Part shown: piece by piece, positions 42,060 to 50,217 of the stretch | Position numbering within the stretch: position 1 is the first letter of the stretch | Layout of the letters: each line of letters starts with the position of its first letter | NCBI RefSeq assembly: GCF_037893185.1 | Contig: NZ_CP140772.1 | Coordinates: 6,138,001-6,202,000 of the forward strand | Direction: 5' to 3' | Origin: Chitinophaga sp. 180180018-3 | GTDB lineage: Bacteria; Bacteroidota; Bacteroidia; Chitinophagales; Chitinophagaceae | Length of the DNA stretch: 64,000 bases | The notes under the pieces: model-generated | The model's database searches: none | What the model was told of the DNA's origin: nothing | The model's input: the letters and a program-made list of their open reading frames with translations, nothing else | Position numbers and translations under genes: made by a program

Positions 42060-42935
42060 ATGAAACCCATCCTTATTAAAGTGGGGGCTTTTGCCGATAA
42101 CCAGATCACTATTATTGAAAGAAGTGATCCTTATTTCAATACTCCTTTTCATTTCCACCCGGAGTGTGAGCTGGTATATGTAACGGAAAGCCACGGGAAG
42201 AGAATTGTGGGCGACAGCATTGAAAGCTTTGAAGAAGGCGATATGGTGTTTCTGGGACCTCATATACCACATGTATGGTATAATGAAGAAGAATACTACA
42301 AGGGCGACGACCAGCTGAAAGCCCGCTCAGTAGTTATCTATTTTCCTAAAGATATCTTCGGGGAAAAATTCTACGGCCTGCCTGAAACAAAAGCATTGAC
42401 GGAATTATTCCATCGCGCGCAGCGGGGCATGAAAATCACCGGCGCTACACATGAACTGCTGAAACCGGAAATCCTGGCCCTGCCCAGAAAAGAAGGGCTC
42501 GACAGGATCATTTCCCTGCTCAATATCCTGAAGACACTCTCTGAAACCCGCGATTGCTACTACCTCGCCAGTACAGGATATTCGCATGCCTATAATGTAA
42601 AAGACAACCATAAGATCGATGAAGTGTTCAAATATGTGATGAACAACTTCCCGAAAGAAATATCCCTGCAGGATGTTGCCAGCATCACCAACCTGTCGCC
42701 ACAGTCGTTCTGCCGCTTCTTTAAAAACCGCACCAAAAAATCCTTTGTACAATTCCTGAACGAAGTACGTATCGGTCATGCCTGCAAACGGCTGACAGAG
42801 GAAGACTGGTCCATCGCGGAAATTGCCTATTCCTGCGGATTCAAAAACCTGTCGAACTTCAACCGGTTCTTCAAGGAAATTGTGGGTAAAACACCTAAGG
42901 AGTATAAGAATGAGCTACGCCTGAAAGAAGCATGA
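42060..42935 (+). CDS. AraC-family transcriptional regulator with cupin sensor domain
   Basis: A 291-residue regulator. The N-terminal cupin (about residues 10-110) has FHFHPECELVYVTESHG, a typical ligand pocket with histidines. The C-terminal double HTH (about 190-285) contains ISLQDVASITNLSPQSFCRFFKNRTKKSF and WSIAEIAYSCGFKNLSNFNRFFKEIVGKTPKEYK, the AraC signature. It is probably a sugar- or metabolite-responsive activator. It is divergent from the LacI-family gene and upstream of the ECF sigma gene; which uptake locus it controls is not shown. Confidence 0.9.
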   Translation: MKPILIKVGAFADNQITIIERSDPYFNTPFHFHPECELVYVTESHGKRIVGDSIESFEEGDMVFLGPHIPHVWYNEEEYYKGDDQLKARSVVIYFPKDIFGEKFYGLPETKALTELFHRAQRGMKITGATHELLKPEILALPRKEGLDRIISLLNILKTLSETRDCYYLASTGYSHAYNVKDNHKIDEVFKYVMNNFPKEISLQDVASITNLSPQSFCRFFKNRTKKSFVQFLNEVRIGHACKRLTEEDWSIAEIAYSCGFKNLSNFNRFFKEIVGKTPKEYKNELRLKEA

Positions 42936-42990
42936 TAAAAATATAATTATTTTATCATCTGGTTATTTAGTTATTTTAAAAACTAAATAA
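42934..42990. terminator. AT-rich hairpins between araC-family and ECF sigma genes
   Basis: The first dyad (ATGATAAAAATA with TATTTTATCAT, one-base bulge) overlaps the araC-family stop. The second, TTATTTAGTT/AACTAAATAA (42963-42972 with 42981-42990), is a perfect 10-bp dyad with an 8-nt loop. They are weak as intrinsic terminators because they lack GC, so the second could be an operator. Confidence 0.45.
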
Positions 42991-43080
42991 GCAAATATCA
43001 ATTTATCAGATTTTTCTTCTTACATTCAATGCCAGTAATAATCAATATCAACCAAAACGAAAAATTACTACTGTCATTAG

Positions 43081-43671
43081 ATGTACAGCAGTTACTCCGA
43101 TAACCAGTTAGCCACGCTGCTCAAAAGCGACGACAGTGCTGCCTTCAATGCTATCTACGACCGCTACAGTAAACCGTTGTATTTATTTATACAGCATAAA
43201 CTGGATGCGGCAGAGATCAGCAAAGATGTGCTGCAGGAGCTTTTCATTTCTTTGTGGGAAAAGCGCCATTCCCTGGTGCTCAGGGAGTCGCTGAAAGCAT
43301 ATCTCTACCAGGCTGCCCGTCATAAAATCATTGATATTTACCGGAAAAATACCACCTATCGCAAATATCTGCAGCAGCTGATCGAGCATTTCGATGCACA
43401 GCCTCATTCACTGGCGGATACGGTGGATAATAAAGCCCGCACCCAGGAGATATTTGAGGCTATCAATCAACTGCCGGAACGCATGAAAGAAATCTTCATG
43501 CTCAGCCGCGTTGAAAACCTTTCTGTGGAACAGATATCCACGCATCTCGGGCTCTCCCAGCAAACCGTCAAAAACCAGATCACCAAAGCATTGAAGATCC
43601 TGCGGGCAGGCTACGCGCGTACAGATTTCATCATATTATTCCTGGTCTCCTGCTGGCTGATCCTGGCATAA
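43081..43671 (+). CDS. FecI-like ECF sigma factor with hydrophobic C-terminal tail
   Basis: A 196-residue ECF sigma factor of the Bacteroidota SusC-linked type. Region 2 includes YDRYSKPLYLFIQHKLDAAEISKDVLQELFISLWEKR; region 4 HTH is LSVEQISTHLGLSQQTVKNQITKALKILR. After region 4 it ends in DFIILFLVSCWLILA, an unusual 15-residue hydrophobic tail. It precedes a FecR-type anti-sigma gene by 69 bp. It probably directs RNA polymerase to the ATAGTACC...ACGACT promoters before fecR and before the downstream susC. Confidence 0.9.
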   Translation: MYSSYSDNQLATLLKSDDSAAFNAIYDRYSKPLYLFIQHKLDAAEISKDVLQELFISLWEKRHSLVLRESLKAYLYQAARHKIIDIYRKNTTYRKYLQQLIEHFDAQPHSLADTVDNKARTQEIFEAINQLPERMKEIFMLSRVENLSVEQISTHLGLSQQTVKNQITKALKILRAGYARTDFIILFLVSCWLILA

Positions 43672-43688
43672 AAAAAATTAAGCGTACA

Positions 43689-43716
43689 ATAGTACCTTTT
43701 CCATATTAACACGACT
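43689..43716 (+). promoter_or_regulatory. Proposed ECF sigma promoter upstream of fecR
   Basis: ATAGTACC (43689-43696), 14 nt, ACGACT (43711-43716). The identical pair with identical spacing occurs upstream of susC pair C at 49881-49908. An AAAAAAATTAA tract precedes both, 7-18 nt upstream. The fecR start lies 25 nt downstream of the second box. Confidence 0.6.
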
Positions 43717-43740
43717 TATGAAATTATAAAAAGCCCAAAG

Positions 43741-44763
43741 GTGGACATAGAACAGATCAAAATATTGCTGGAGCGGTACAATCAGGGAAATTGCTCACCG
43801 GAGGAAGCAGCTATTGTAGAACAGTGGTTTGAAAATATTAATCGTCAACAGTCCACCTACATAGATGACCGGGCGGTCGACAAAGACCTGGATCGTATCA
43901 AACAACAGCTGAATGAACAGCTGGAATTAACACCTGCACCTAAAGTGCGGCTGTTACGCCGGCGCTACCGCTATATCGCGGCAGCCGCCGTATTAGTGCT
44001 ACTCGCCACCGGGATGTTCTGGGCCAGCAGGCTGGCCATGCAACACCAGGATAAAGCACCCTCCCTGGCTGCCAGCGGACATGTTGGCCGGGTCATCCGG
44101 GACGGATACATTGAGATATCCACATCAAGAGGTAAAAAAGAAAGTATCGCGCTGGAAGACGGCAGTACCATAGATCTGAACGCCGCCAGTAAAGTGCGTT
44201 ATCCGGTTCACTTCGGCGACAGTAGTCGCACGGTTTCACTGGAAGAAGGAGAAGCATTTTTCACTGTGGCAGCTGACCCGGTAAGACACTTCGTGGTAAA
44301 CACCGGTGAGCTCTCTACTACCGCGCTGGGTACGTCTTTCAACATCAGGGCCTATTCCAGCGAACATAAAGTGGTAGTAGCCCTCGTAAGCGGAAAAGTA
44401 AAGGTTGACCAGGTGAATCCCGGCAAAGAAAATACTTCCGTGATACTGCTCCCCAAAGAGCAGATCAGCTACGACCGCGTTTCATTAAGCATTGTCAAAA
44501 CCAATTTCAATAAAGCTGATGATATCACCGGCTGGAAACAAGGCTATCTTATATTCAAAGACGCACCCTATAATGAACTGGTGACCGGTATAGAAAACCG
44601 CTACAGCGTAACCGTGATCAACCAAAGTGATAAAAAAGAATGGAATTACAACGGCTCCTTTAAAAATGAAGGCCTGAAAGACGTTATGGATATTATATGC
44701 CTGGCCAAATCTCTTAATTATACCATTAAAAACGATACCGTTTATCTGCAAAATAAAAACTAG
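43741..44763 (+). CDS. FecR-type anti-sigma factor
   Basis: A 340-residue inner-membrane protein starting with GTG (MDIEQIKILLERYNQG). The cytoplasmic N-terminal sigma-binding part covers about residues 1-76, one membrane helix 78-97 (YIAAAAVLVLLATGMFWASRL), and the periplasmic FecR domain about 120-225 with KKESIALEDGSTIDLNAASKVRYPVHF. A DUF4974-like C-terminal STN-type domain covers about 265-335 (YLIFKDAPYNELVTGIENRYSVTV). It relays the occupancy of the outer-membrane SusC (which has an STN domain) to the ECF sigma factor. It ends 5 nt before that susC gene. Confidence 0.92.
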   Translation: MDIEQIKILLERYNQGNCSPEEAAIVEQWFENINRQQSTYIDDRAVDKDLDRIKQQLNEQLELTPAPKVRLLRRRYRYIAAAAVLVLLATGMFWASRLAMQHQDKAPSLAASGHVGRVIRDGYIEISTSRGKKESIALEDGSTIDLNAASKVRYPVHFGDSSRTVSLEEGEAFFTVAADPVRHFVVNTGELSTTALGTSFNIRAYSSEHKVVVALVSGKVKVDQVNPGKENTSVILLPKEQISYDRVSLSIVKTNFNKADDITGWKQGYLIFKDAPYNELVTGIENRYSVTVINQSDKKEWNYNGSFKNEGLKDVMDIICLAKSLNYTIKNDTVYLQNKN

Positions 44764-44768
44764 TCCAT

Positions 44769-47700
44769 ATGAGGGTAAGGCCATCTCCCATGAAATGGTT
44801 TGTATCCATGGGGTTGATGCTGACGCTACTGTTGGCGGGGAGCTTGAACACTACGGCTAGTGCATTAACGCAAACGCCTGACCCGACGGCAATAGTTGTC
44901 ACCATCCAGGTAAAAAACAAAAACCTGGAAGATGTAATGACCGAAATTTCGGTAAAGACAGGGCTAAATTTTCATTACGACAAAACTGATCTTAACCTGA
45001 AGAAGAAGGTAACGTTAAATTGCACCAAAACACCCATCGATGAAGTGCTCGCGTTAATGTCAGTTCAGACCGGATTAAAGTTTACCCGCATCAATAACAA
45101 AATCATTGTAGGCACAGCAAGCGATTCAGGCTCCGCACCCACTGTAGACCTGCTAAATCATGTATCTCTGGAGCGAGAAATCAGGGGAACAGTACGCGAT
45201 ACGAAAGGCACGCCGCTTCCAGGAGTTACCATCCAGATTAAACATACCAATAAAGGCACCCAGTCCGACGCTGATGCTGGCTTCACCCTGAAAGCCAGCA
45301 CGGGAGATCTGCTGGTATTCAGTTCTGTTGGCTTTATTACCCGCGAAGTAACTGTGAATACGGAAGATGAGATCAACATGCAGCTGCAGGAAAATGTAAA
45401 AGCCCTGAATGAACTGATTGTAACCGCACTGGGCATACAGAAGAATGCAAAGGAACTGCCTTATGCTGCCCAGCAGATAGATGGCGGTGATTTACAACAG
45501 GTGAAAGATGCTAACGTGATGAACAGCCTGAGCGGAAAAAGTGCAGGGCTGACTGTTACCCGCAGCGCTTCCGGTATCGGCGGGTCTGTGAGGGTGATAC
45601 TGCGCGGCAACAAATCGACCCGCGAAAATCAGCCATTGTACATCGTTGACGGAGTACCCTATGCTAACTATAGCCCATCCCAGCCGGTAGACGTGTGGGG
45701 ACAGTCGCATAACATCATCGGCGCCGGCGGCAGGGATGGAGGTGATGGTATCTCCAATATCAATCCGGACGATATCGAAAACATCAGCATCATGAAAGGC
45801 GCTTCTGCTGCGGCATTATATGGCAGCCAGGCTGCCAACGGCGTGATCCTTATTACTACCAAGAAAGGCCGGCCGGGAAGGAGTAAAATAGACGTATCGT
45901 CCGACTTCACCCTGGAATCCCCTTCCCTGCTGCCTAAGCTGCAATACCGGTATGCGCAGACAGCCCCGCCGGGGCCCGACAGGATCGGGACACCGCAACC
46001 CGGATCGCTGACCAGCTGGGGCGGCCCGATTCATGCACCCGATCATGTAAAATTATTTTATAACACCGGCTCTACCTGGACAAACACCATTGCTTTCAGC
46101 GGTGGTACCGAAACAGCCCAGAGCTATTTTTCCTATGCGAATACTACCAATAAAGGCATTCTGCCCAGCAGCCGGTTCGACCGGCACGTTGTGAATTTCC
46201 GGGAAACGCTGAAGCTGCTGAATGATAAACTGGTGATGGATGCTAACGTTTCATTCACGGCGCAAAGCACCGTGAACCGGCTCTCGTCAGGGCTGTACTA
46301 CAGTCCCATCTCCGGCCTTTATACATTCCCCCGCGGACTGGACTTCGATTATTACAAGAACAACTTTGAATACTACGACACTACCCGTGACCTTTATCTT
46401 CAAAACTGGTGGAACATCCGGGCCGATAAAAAATGGATAGGCCAGGATGATCAGCAGAATCCTATGTGGGCGCTACAACGTAATCTCCGCCTGGATTCCA
46501 GGTATCGCGGGCTGGCTACTTTTTCCCTTACCTGGCAACTGAATAAATGGTTGTCGCTGAAAGGCAGGGGCAATTTCGATAAATCGCTGGATCAATACGA
46601 ACTGGAAGCCTACGCTGGCACACAAATCGTGCTGGCTACACAGAATGGCCGGTATACGCTGGAGAAAGAGTTCAATACACAGTTGTATGCGGATATGATG
46701 ATCAATGCCAGCGGGAAAGTAAATAAATGGCTGCATCTGGCCGGCAACATTGGCGTCAGTATATCGGATATCAAAGCGCATGAACGTAATTTCAACGGAT
46801 CCAATCCCAATGCCAATCCGGGACTGGCTTATCCGAATAAATTCTCCGTATCCAATATCCTCCCTACTTCGCTGGATGCACAGCACAGCGTAGAACAAAA
46901 ACAGCTGCAGGCTATATTTGGCAATACACAAATAGGATTCAAAAATTTTCTGTTCCTCGACCTCACCGGCCGCAACGACTGGTCGAGTACCTTTGCCTTT
47001 ACGCCTATTCTGAAACGGGGGTACTTTTATTACTCCGCCGGATTGAGCGCCGTGTGGAGCGAGATGTTCAAGATGCCCGGTGGTATCGATTTCCTGCGTT
47101 CACGGCTCTCTTATGCCAAAGTAGGGAACGACATTGCCCCCTACTCTTCCCTGCCCTCAGCCTTTACGTTCCAGACTATCGCAGGCGTTTCAAGAGTAGT
47201 GCTGAATCAGAAGACTATTTATCCGGGTATGACTTTGTCGCCCGAAGACAACCGTTCTCTTGAAGCAGGACTGGAAGCACGCTTCCTGAAAGAGAGGATC
47301 TATGCCGATATTACCTTCTACAAAAACAATAACTACCGGCAATACATGGAAATACCGGCTCCCATGGGCAGCGGGTTTTCTACCTATTACCTGAATATGG
47401 GAAATATTCAAAACCAGGGCTGGGAAGCAGTACTAACATTAACGCCTATACGCAATAAAGCTATTTCATGGACCAGTAGCATCAACTTTGCCACGAATAA
47501 AAACAAGGTGATATCTCTTTCCAACACTAAGGTTATTGGTTCATCAGACAGCACGAATATGTTTGTGCTGACGGATTTCGGTGTAAATATGTTCGGATCC
47601 TTCATCATGGAAGGCGGTTCCTGGGGGGATATCTACTCCAACAAGGAACTGGTACAGAACGACAAGGGACAATATATAATCGACGGAGCAGGGAAACCAC

Positions 47701-48254
47701 TGACACGCAATGCATTCAAGCGGGTGGGCAATCCCAATCCCAATTTTACATTAGGCTGGAACAATAGTATCGATTATAAGAACTTCACGTTGAGTTTTTT
47801 GATAGATGGCCGCTTTGGCGGAAAGGTCATGAGTGTAAGCCAGGCGGTATTGGACTGGTATGGCGTAAGTGAAGAAAGTGCGGGAGCGCGCGACAATGGT
47901 GGTGTAAAGCTCAATGCCATCAACGGCGATGGTACCCTGTTTAGCGGAAAAGTTGATGCACAGAAATATTACACCACTATAGGCAGCAGGGCTGGTATCG
48001 GTGAGATGTATATGTATGATGCCACGAATATCCGCCTACGGGAGCTGACGCTCAGCTACCGCATTCCGTTGAAATGGAAATGGATACGGAACATGCGGGT
48101 GGGGCTGATAGGCCGGAATCTTTTCTTCTTTGAACTGCATGCACCATTTGATCCGGAAGTATCGATGGGCACCGGCAATGGCCTGCAGGGTGTAGATGTA
48201 TTCGGAATGCCGCCCATCAGGAGTATGGGGCTTAACCTGAGATTGGGACTTTAA
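44769..48254 (+). CDS. SusC/RagA-family TonB-dependent transporter with STN signalling domain (pair B)
   Basis: A 1161-residue outer membrane transporter. Signal peptide about residues 1-33. An STN (secretin/TonB short N-terminal) domain covers about 43-115 (VVTIQVKNKNLEDVMTEISVKTGLNFHYDK ... FTRINNKIIVG), which would contact FecR in the periplasm. Then come the carboxypeptidase-regulatory domain (about 137-215), plug (about 215-335, LYIVDGVPYANYSPS, GVILITTKKGRPG) and barrel. It is the only one of the three SusC proteins in the window with an STN domain, so it is the probable sensor for the sigma/FecR pair. The substrate is unknown. Confidence 0.93.
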   Translation: MRVRPSPMKWFVSMGLMLTLLLAGSLNTTASALTQTPDPTAIVVTIQVKNKNLEDVMTEISVKTGLNFHYDKTDLNLKKKVTLNCTKTPIDEVLALMSVQTGLKFTRINNKIIVGTASDSGSAPTVDLLNHVSLEREIRGTVRDTKGTPLPGVTIQIKHTNKGTQSDADAGFTLKASTGDLLVFSSVGFITREVTVNTEDEINMQLQENVKALNELIVTALGIQKNAKELPYAAQQIDGGDLQQVKDANVMNSLSGKSAGLTVTRSASGIGGSVRVILRGNKSTRENQPLYIVDGVPYANYSPSQPVDVWGQSHNIIGAGGRDGGDGISNINPDDIENISIMKGASAAALYGSQAANGVILITTKKGRPGRSKIDVSSDFTLESPSLLPKLQYRYAQTAPPGPDRIGTPQPGSLTSWGGPIHAPDHVKLFYNTGSTWTNTIAFSGGTETAQSYFSYANTTNKGILPSSRFDRHVVNFRETLKLLNDKLVMDANVSFTAQSTVNRLSSGLYYSPISGLYTFPRGLDFDYYKNNFEYYDTTRDLYLQNWWNIRADKKWIGQDDQQNPMWALQRNLRLDSRYRGLATFSLTWQLNKWLSLKGRGNFDKSLDQYELEAYAGTQIVLATQNGRYTLEKEFNTQLYADMMINASGKVNKWLHLAGNIGVSISDIKAHERNFNGSNPNANPGLAYPNKFSVSNILPTSLDAQHSVEQKQLQAIFGNTQIGFKNFLFLDLTGRNDWSSTFAFTPILKRGYFYYSAGLSAVWSEMFKMPGGIDFLRSRLSYAKVGNDIAPYSSLPSAFTFQTIAGVSRVVLNQKTIYPGMTLSPEDNRSLEAGLEARFLKERIYADITFYKNNNYRQYMEIPAPMGSGFSTYYLNMGNIQNQGWEAVLTLTPIRNKAISWTSSINFATNKNKVISLSNTKVIGSSDSTNMFVLTDFGVNMFGSFIMEGGSWGDIYSNKELVQNDKGQYIIDGAGKPLTRNAFKRVGNPNPNFTLGWNNSIDYKNFTLSFLIDGRFGGKVMSVSQAVLDWYGVSEESAGARDNGGVKLNAINGDGTLFSGKVDAQKYYTTIGSRAGIGEMYMYDATNIRLRELTLSYRIPLKWKWIRNMRVGLIGRNLFFFELHAPFDPEVSMGTGNGLQGVDVFGMPPIRSMGLNLRLGL

Positions 48255-48265
48255 AAAATTTACCC

Positions 48266-49843
48266 ATGAAAAGCTGGAAACAACATTCGTTATGGGCGAT
48301 GGCAGCCATTATGCTGGCAAGTTCATGCACCAAACGATTCGATGAGATTAATAAAAACCCTTATGATTTTGATGAAGAAGAATTAAAGGCAGATTACCGC
48401 CTGATGGGTGAACCATTGTCGCAGGCCCAGCTGAACCTGCTGATCTATAACGATCCGCCCACCGCCCAGTTGCAACAGAACCTGAATGCGGATATCTTCT
48501 CCGGCTATATGATGGCGCCTACCCCTTTTGAAGGAAATGTGAATAACACGAATTATGGTCTGCTTTACTATTGGAATAATAAACCCTGGGTAGTTACCTA
48601 TCCACTGGTGATGAAAAGTTGCGACTTTGCACAAAAAAAATCTAAAGATCACTACCCCGATTTCTACGCCTGGGCGCAGATCATTAAGGTAGAAGCCATG
48701 CATAGGATCAGCGATATCTACGGCCCCATTATTTATACCCATTATGGAGATCTGAATTCACAAATGGGTATTGATTATGATTCGCAACAAACAGCCTATT
48801 ATGCATTCTTTAAGGATCTGAGTGAAGCGATAGATACGCTTACCCTTTACATCAATCAGAAGCTGCCACAACGCTTCACCAATTTCGATCTGGTGTATAA
48901 AGGCGATTATACCCAATGGGTGAAGTTTGCCAATACCTTGCGGCTGCGCCTTGCCGTCAGGATCTCCGGGGTGGATCCGAAAAAAGCGAAAGAAGAAGGA
49001 GAAGCCGCGTTGAGCCACCCATTAGGGTTGTTGACAACGCCCCAGGACAATTTCGCCGTCAACATTTCACCGGTGACGCATCCGCTGAATATTATGTGCT
49101 ATACCTGGGCAGACCTGCGGATGAGTGCACCTATGGAATCGATACTCACGGGTTACAGGGATCCCCGTCTTCCGCATTATTTTGTACCTACAGATGAAGG
49201 GCCTAATGTATACCGGGGTATCCGCAACGGGATACAAATATCAACCAAAGAAGAATACAGCTGGTTTTCACAACTGGTGAAATTCGACAGCCGGATACAG
49301 TTCATGACGGCGGCCGAAGCCTGGTTCCTCAAAGCAGAGGCAGCCCTCTACGGATGGAAAAATGCCGGCGATGCAGCCGCTGATTATAACACCGGCATTG
49401 CCACCTCCTTCTCCCAATATGCCATTACTAACGTAGACGACTATACTAACAACGGTTCCAGCACAGCCCGGCCATATATCGACCCGCAAAACCCGGTTAA
49501 CAATGTTCCTGCCGGCAGTTCGCACCTGAGCACGATTACCATTAAATGGAATGATAATGCCACACTGGAACAGAAGCTGGAACGTATTATCACACAGAAA
49601 TGGATTGCCATGTTCCCTGAAGGGCAGGAAGCCTGGAGTGAATTCAGGCGTACAGGATATCCTAAATTATTCCCGGTAGTTATTAACAACAGTAACAACA
49701 CTATCTCTACAGAAAAATTCATTCGCCGCCTGCCTATGCCTCAGATAGAGAATATGACGAATCCTGAGGCAGTGAATCGTGCTATTACCACACTAAAAGG
49801 CCCGGATAACGGAGGAACACCATTATGGTGGGATCTTAGATAA
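48266..49843 (+). CDS. SusD/RagB-family outer membrane lipoprotein (pair B)
   Basis: A 525-residue lipoprotein partner of the STN-SusC. Lipobox at Cys21 (MLASSCTKRF). Helical core: FYAWAQIIKVEAMHRISDIYGPIIY and WVKFANTLRLRLAVRISGVDPKKA. The C-terminal block is TQKWIAMFPEGQEAWSEFRRTGYPKLF. It is of the SusD-like_2 branch and closely related to the pair-C SusD (same MHR(V/I)(T/S)DIYGPI and WIAMFPEGQEAWSEFRRTGYP segments), so pairs B and C look like a tandem duplication. It lies 11 bp after susC B. Confidence 0.92.
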   Translation: MKSWKQHSLWAMAAIMLASSCTKRFDEINKNPYDFDEEELKADYRLMGEPLSQAQLNLLIYNDPPTAQLQQNLNADIFSGYMMAPTPFEGNVNNTNYGLLYYWNNKPWVVTYPLVMKSCDFAQKKSKDHYPDFYAWAQIIKVEAMHRISDIYGPIIYTHYGDLNSQMGIDYDSQQTAYYAFFKDLSEAIDTLTLYINQKLPQRFTNFDLVYKGDYTQWVKFANTLRLRLAVRISGVDPKKAKEEGEAALSHPLGLLTTPQDNFAVNISPVTHPLNIMCYTWADLRMSAPMESILTGYRDPRLPHYFVPTDEGPNVYRGIRNGIQISTKEEYSWFSQLVKFDSRIQFMTAAEAWFLKAEAALYGWKNAGDAAADYNTGIATSFSQYAITNVDDYTNNGSSTARPYIDPQNPVNNVPAGSSHLSTITIKWNDNATLEQKLERIITQKWIAMFPEGQEAWSEFRRTGYPKLFPVVINNSNNTISTEKFIRRLPMPQIENMTNPEAVNRAITTLKGPDNGGTPLWWDLR

Positions 49844-50217
49844 TCGTCGAAAAAAAAATTAAACTTTTTTTAAAACTCCGATAGTACCAAACACATCTCC
49901 GTACGACTACTTCACTGAGGCGCGATCAATAGCGCGGTTTTACTATGCTGCCTGTAACAGGGAACGTTATAAAAAACAACATTTCATGTAAGAAAAACAA
50001 ATAAACAAATACTGCTTTTGACAAACCCGGTTCACACATTGCGATCAGCGATGAGGCTTTGCACGCCCCTGAAAGCCGGTATCTGACAGCAACAAAACAT
50101 ATCATCACAGCGTAAAGTATGATGCAGATCATGCTAACAGCTATCTATTTTTTAAGATAATGATCAGTTTCAATCAACAATATAAATCCCATTTATTAAC
50201 CAAATAAAAAGGCAAGT
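49844..50217 (+). other. Intergenic leader before susC pair C, with ECF promoter motif
   Basis: A 374-bp gap without a gene. It begins with an A9-TTAA tract, then the ECF promoter motif ATAGTACC at 49881-49888, 14 nt, ACGACT at 49903-49908. A small GCGC/GCGC hairpin with TTTT follows near 49920-49945. From the predicted start of transcription to the susC ATG is about 300 nt, a long leader with no open frame of note. Confidence 0.55.
49881..49908 (+). promoter_or_regulatory. Proposed ECF sigma promoter upstream of susC pair C
   Basis: ATAGTACC, 14 nt, ACGACT: identical in both boxes and spacing to the site upstream of fecR (43689-43716). It is preceded by the same AAAAAAATTAA tract. Confidence 0.6.
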
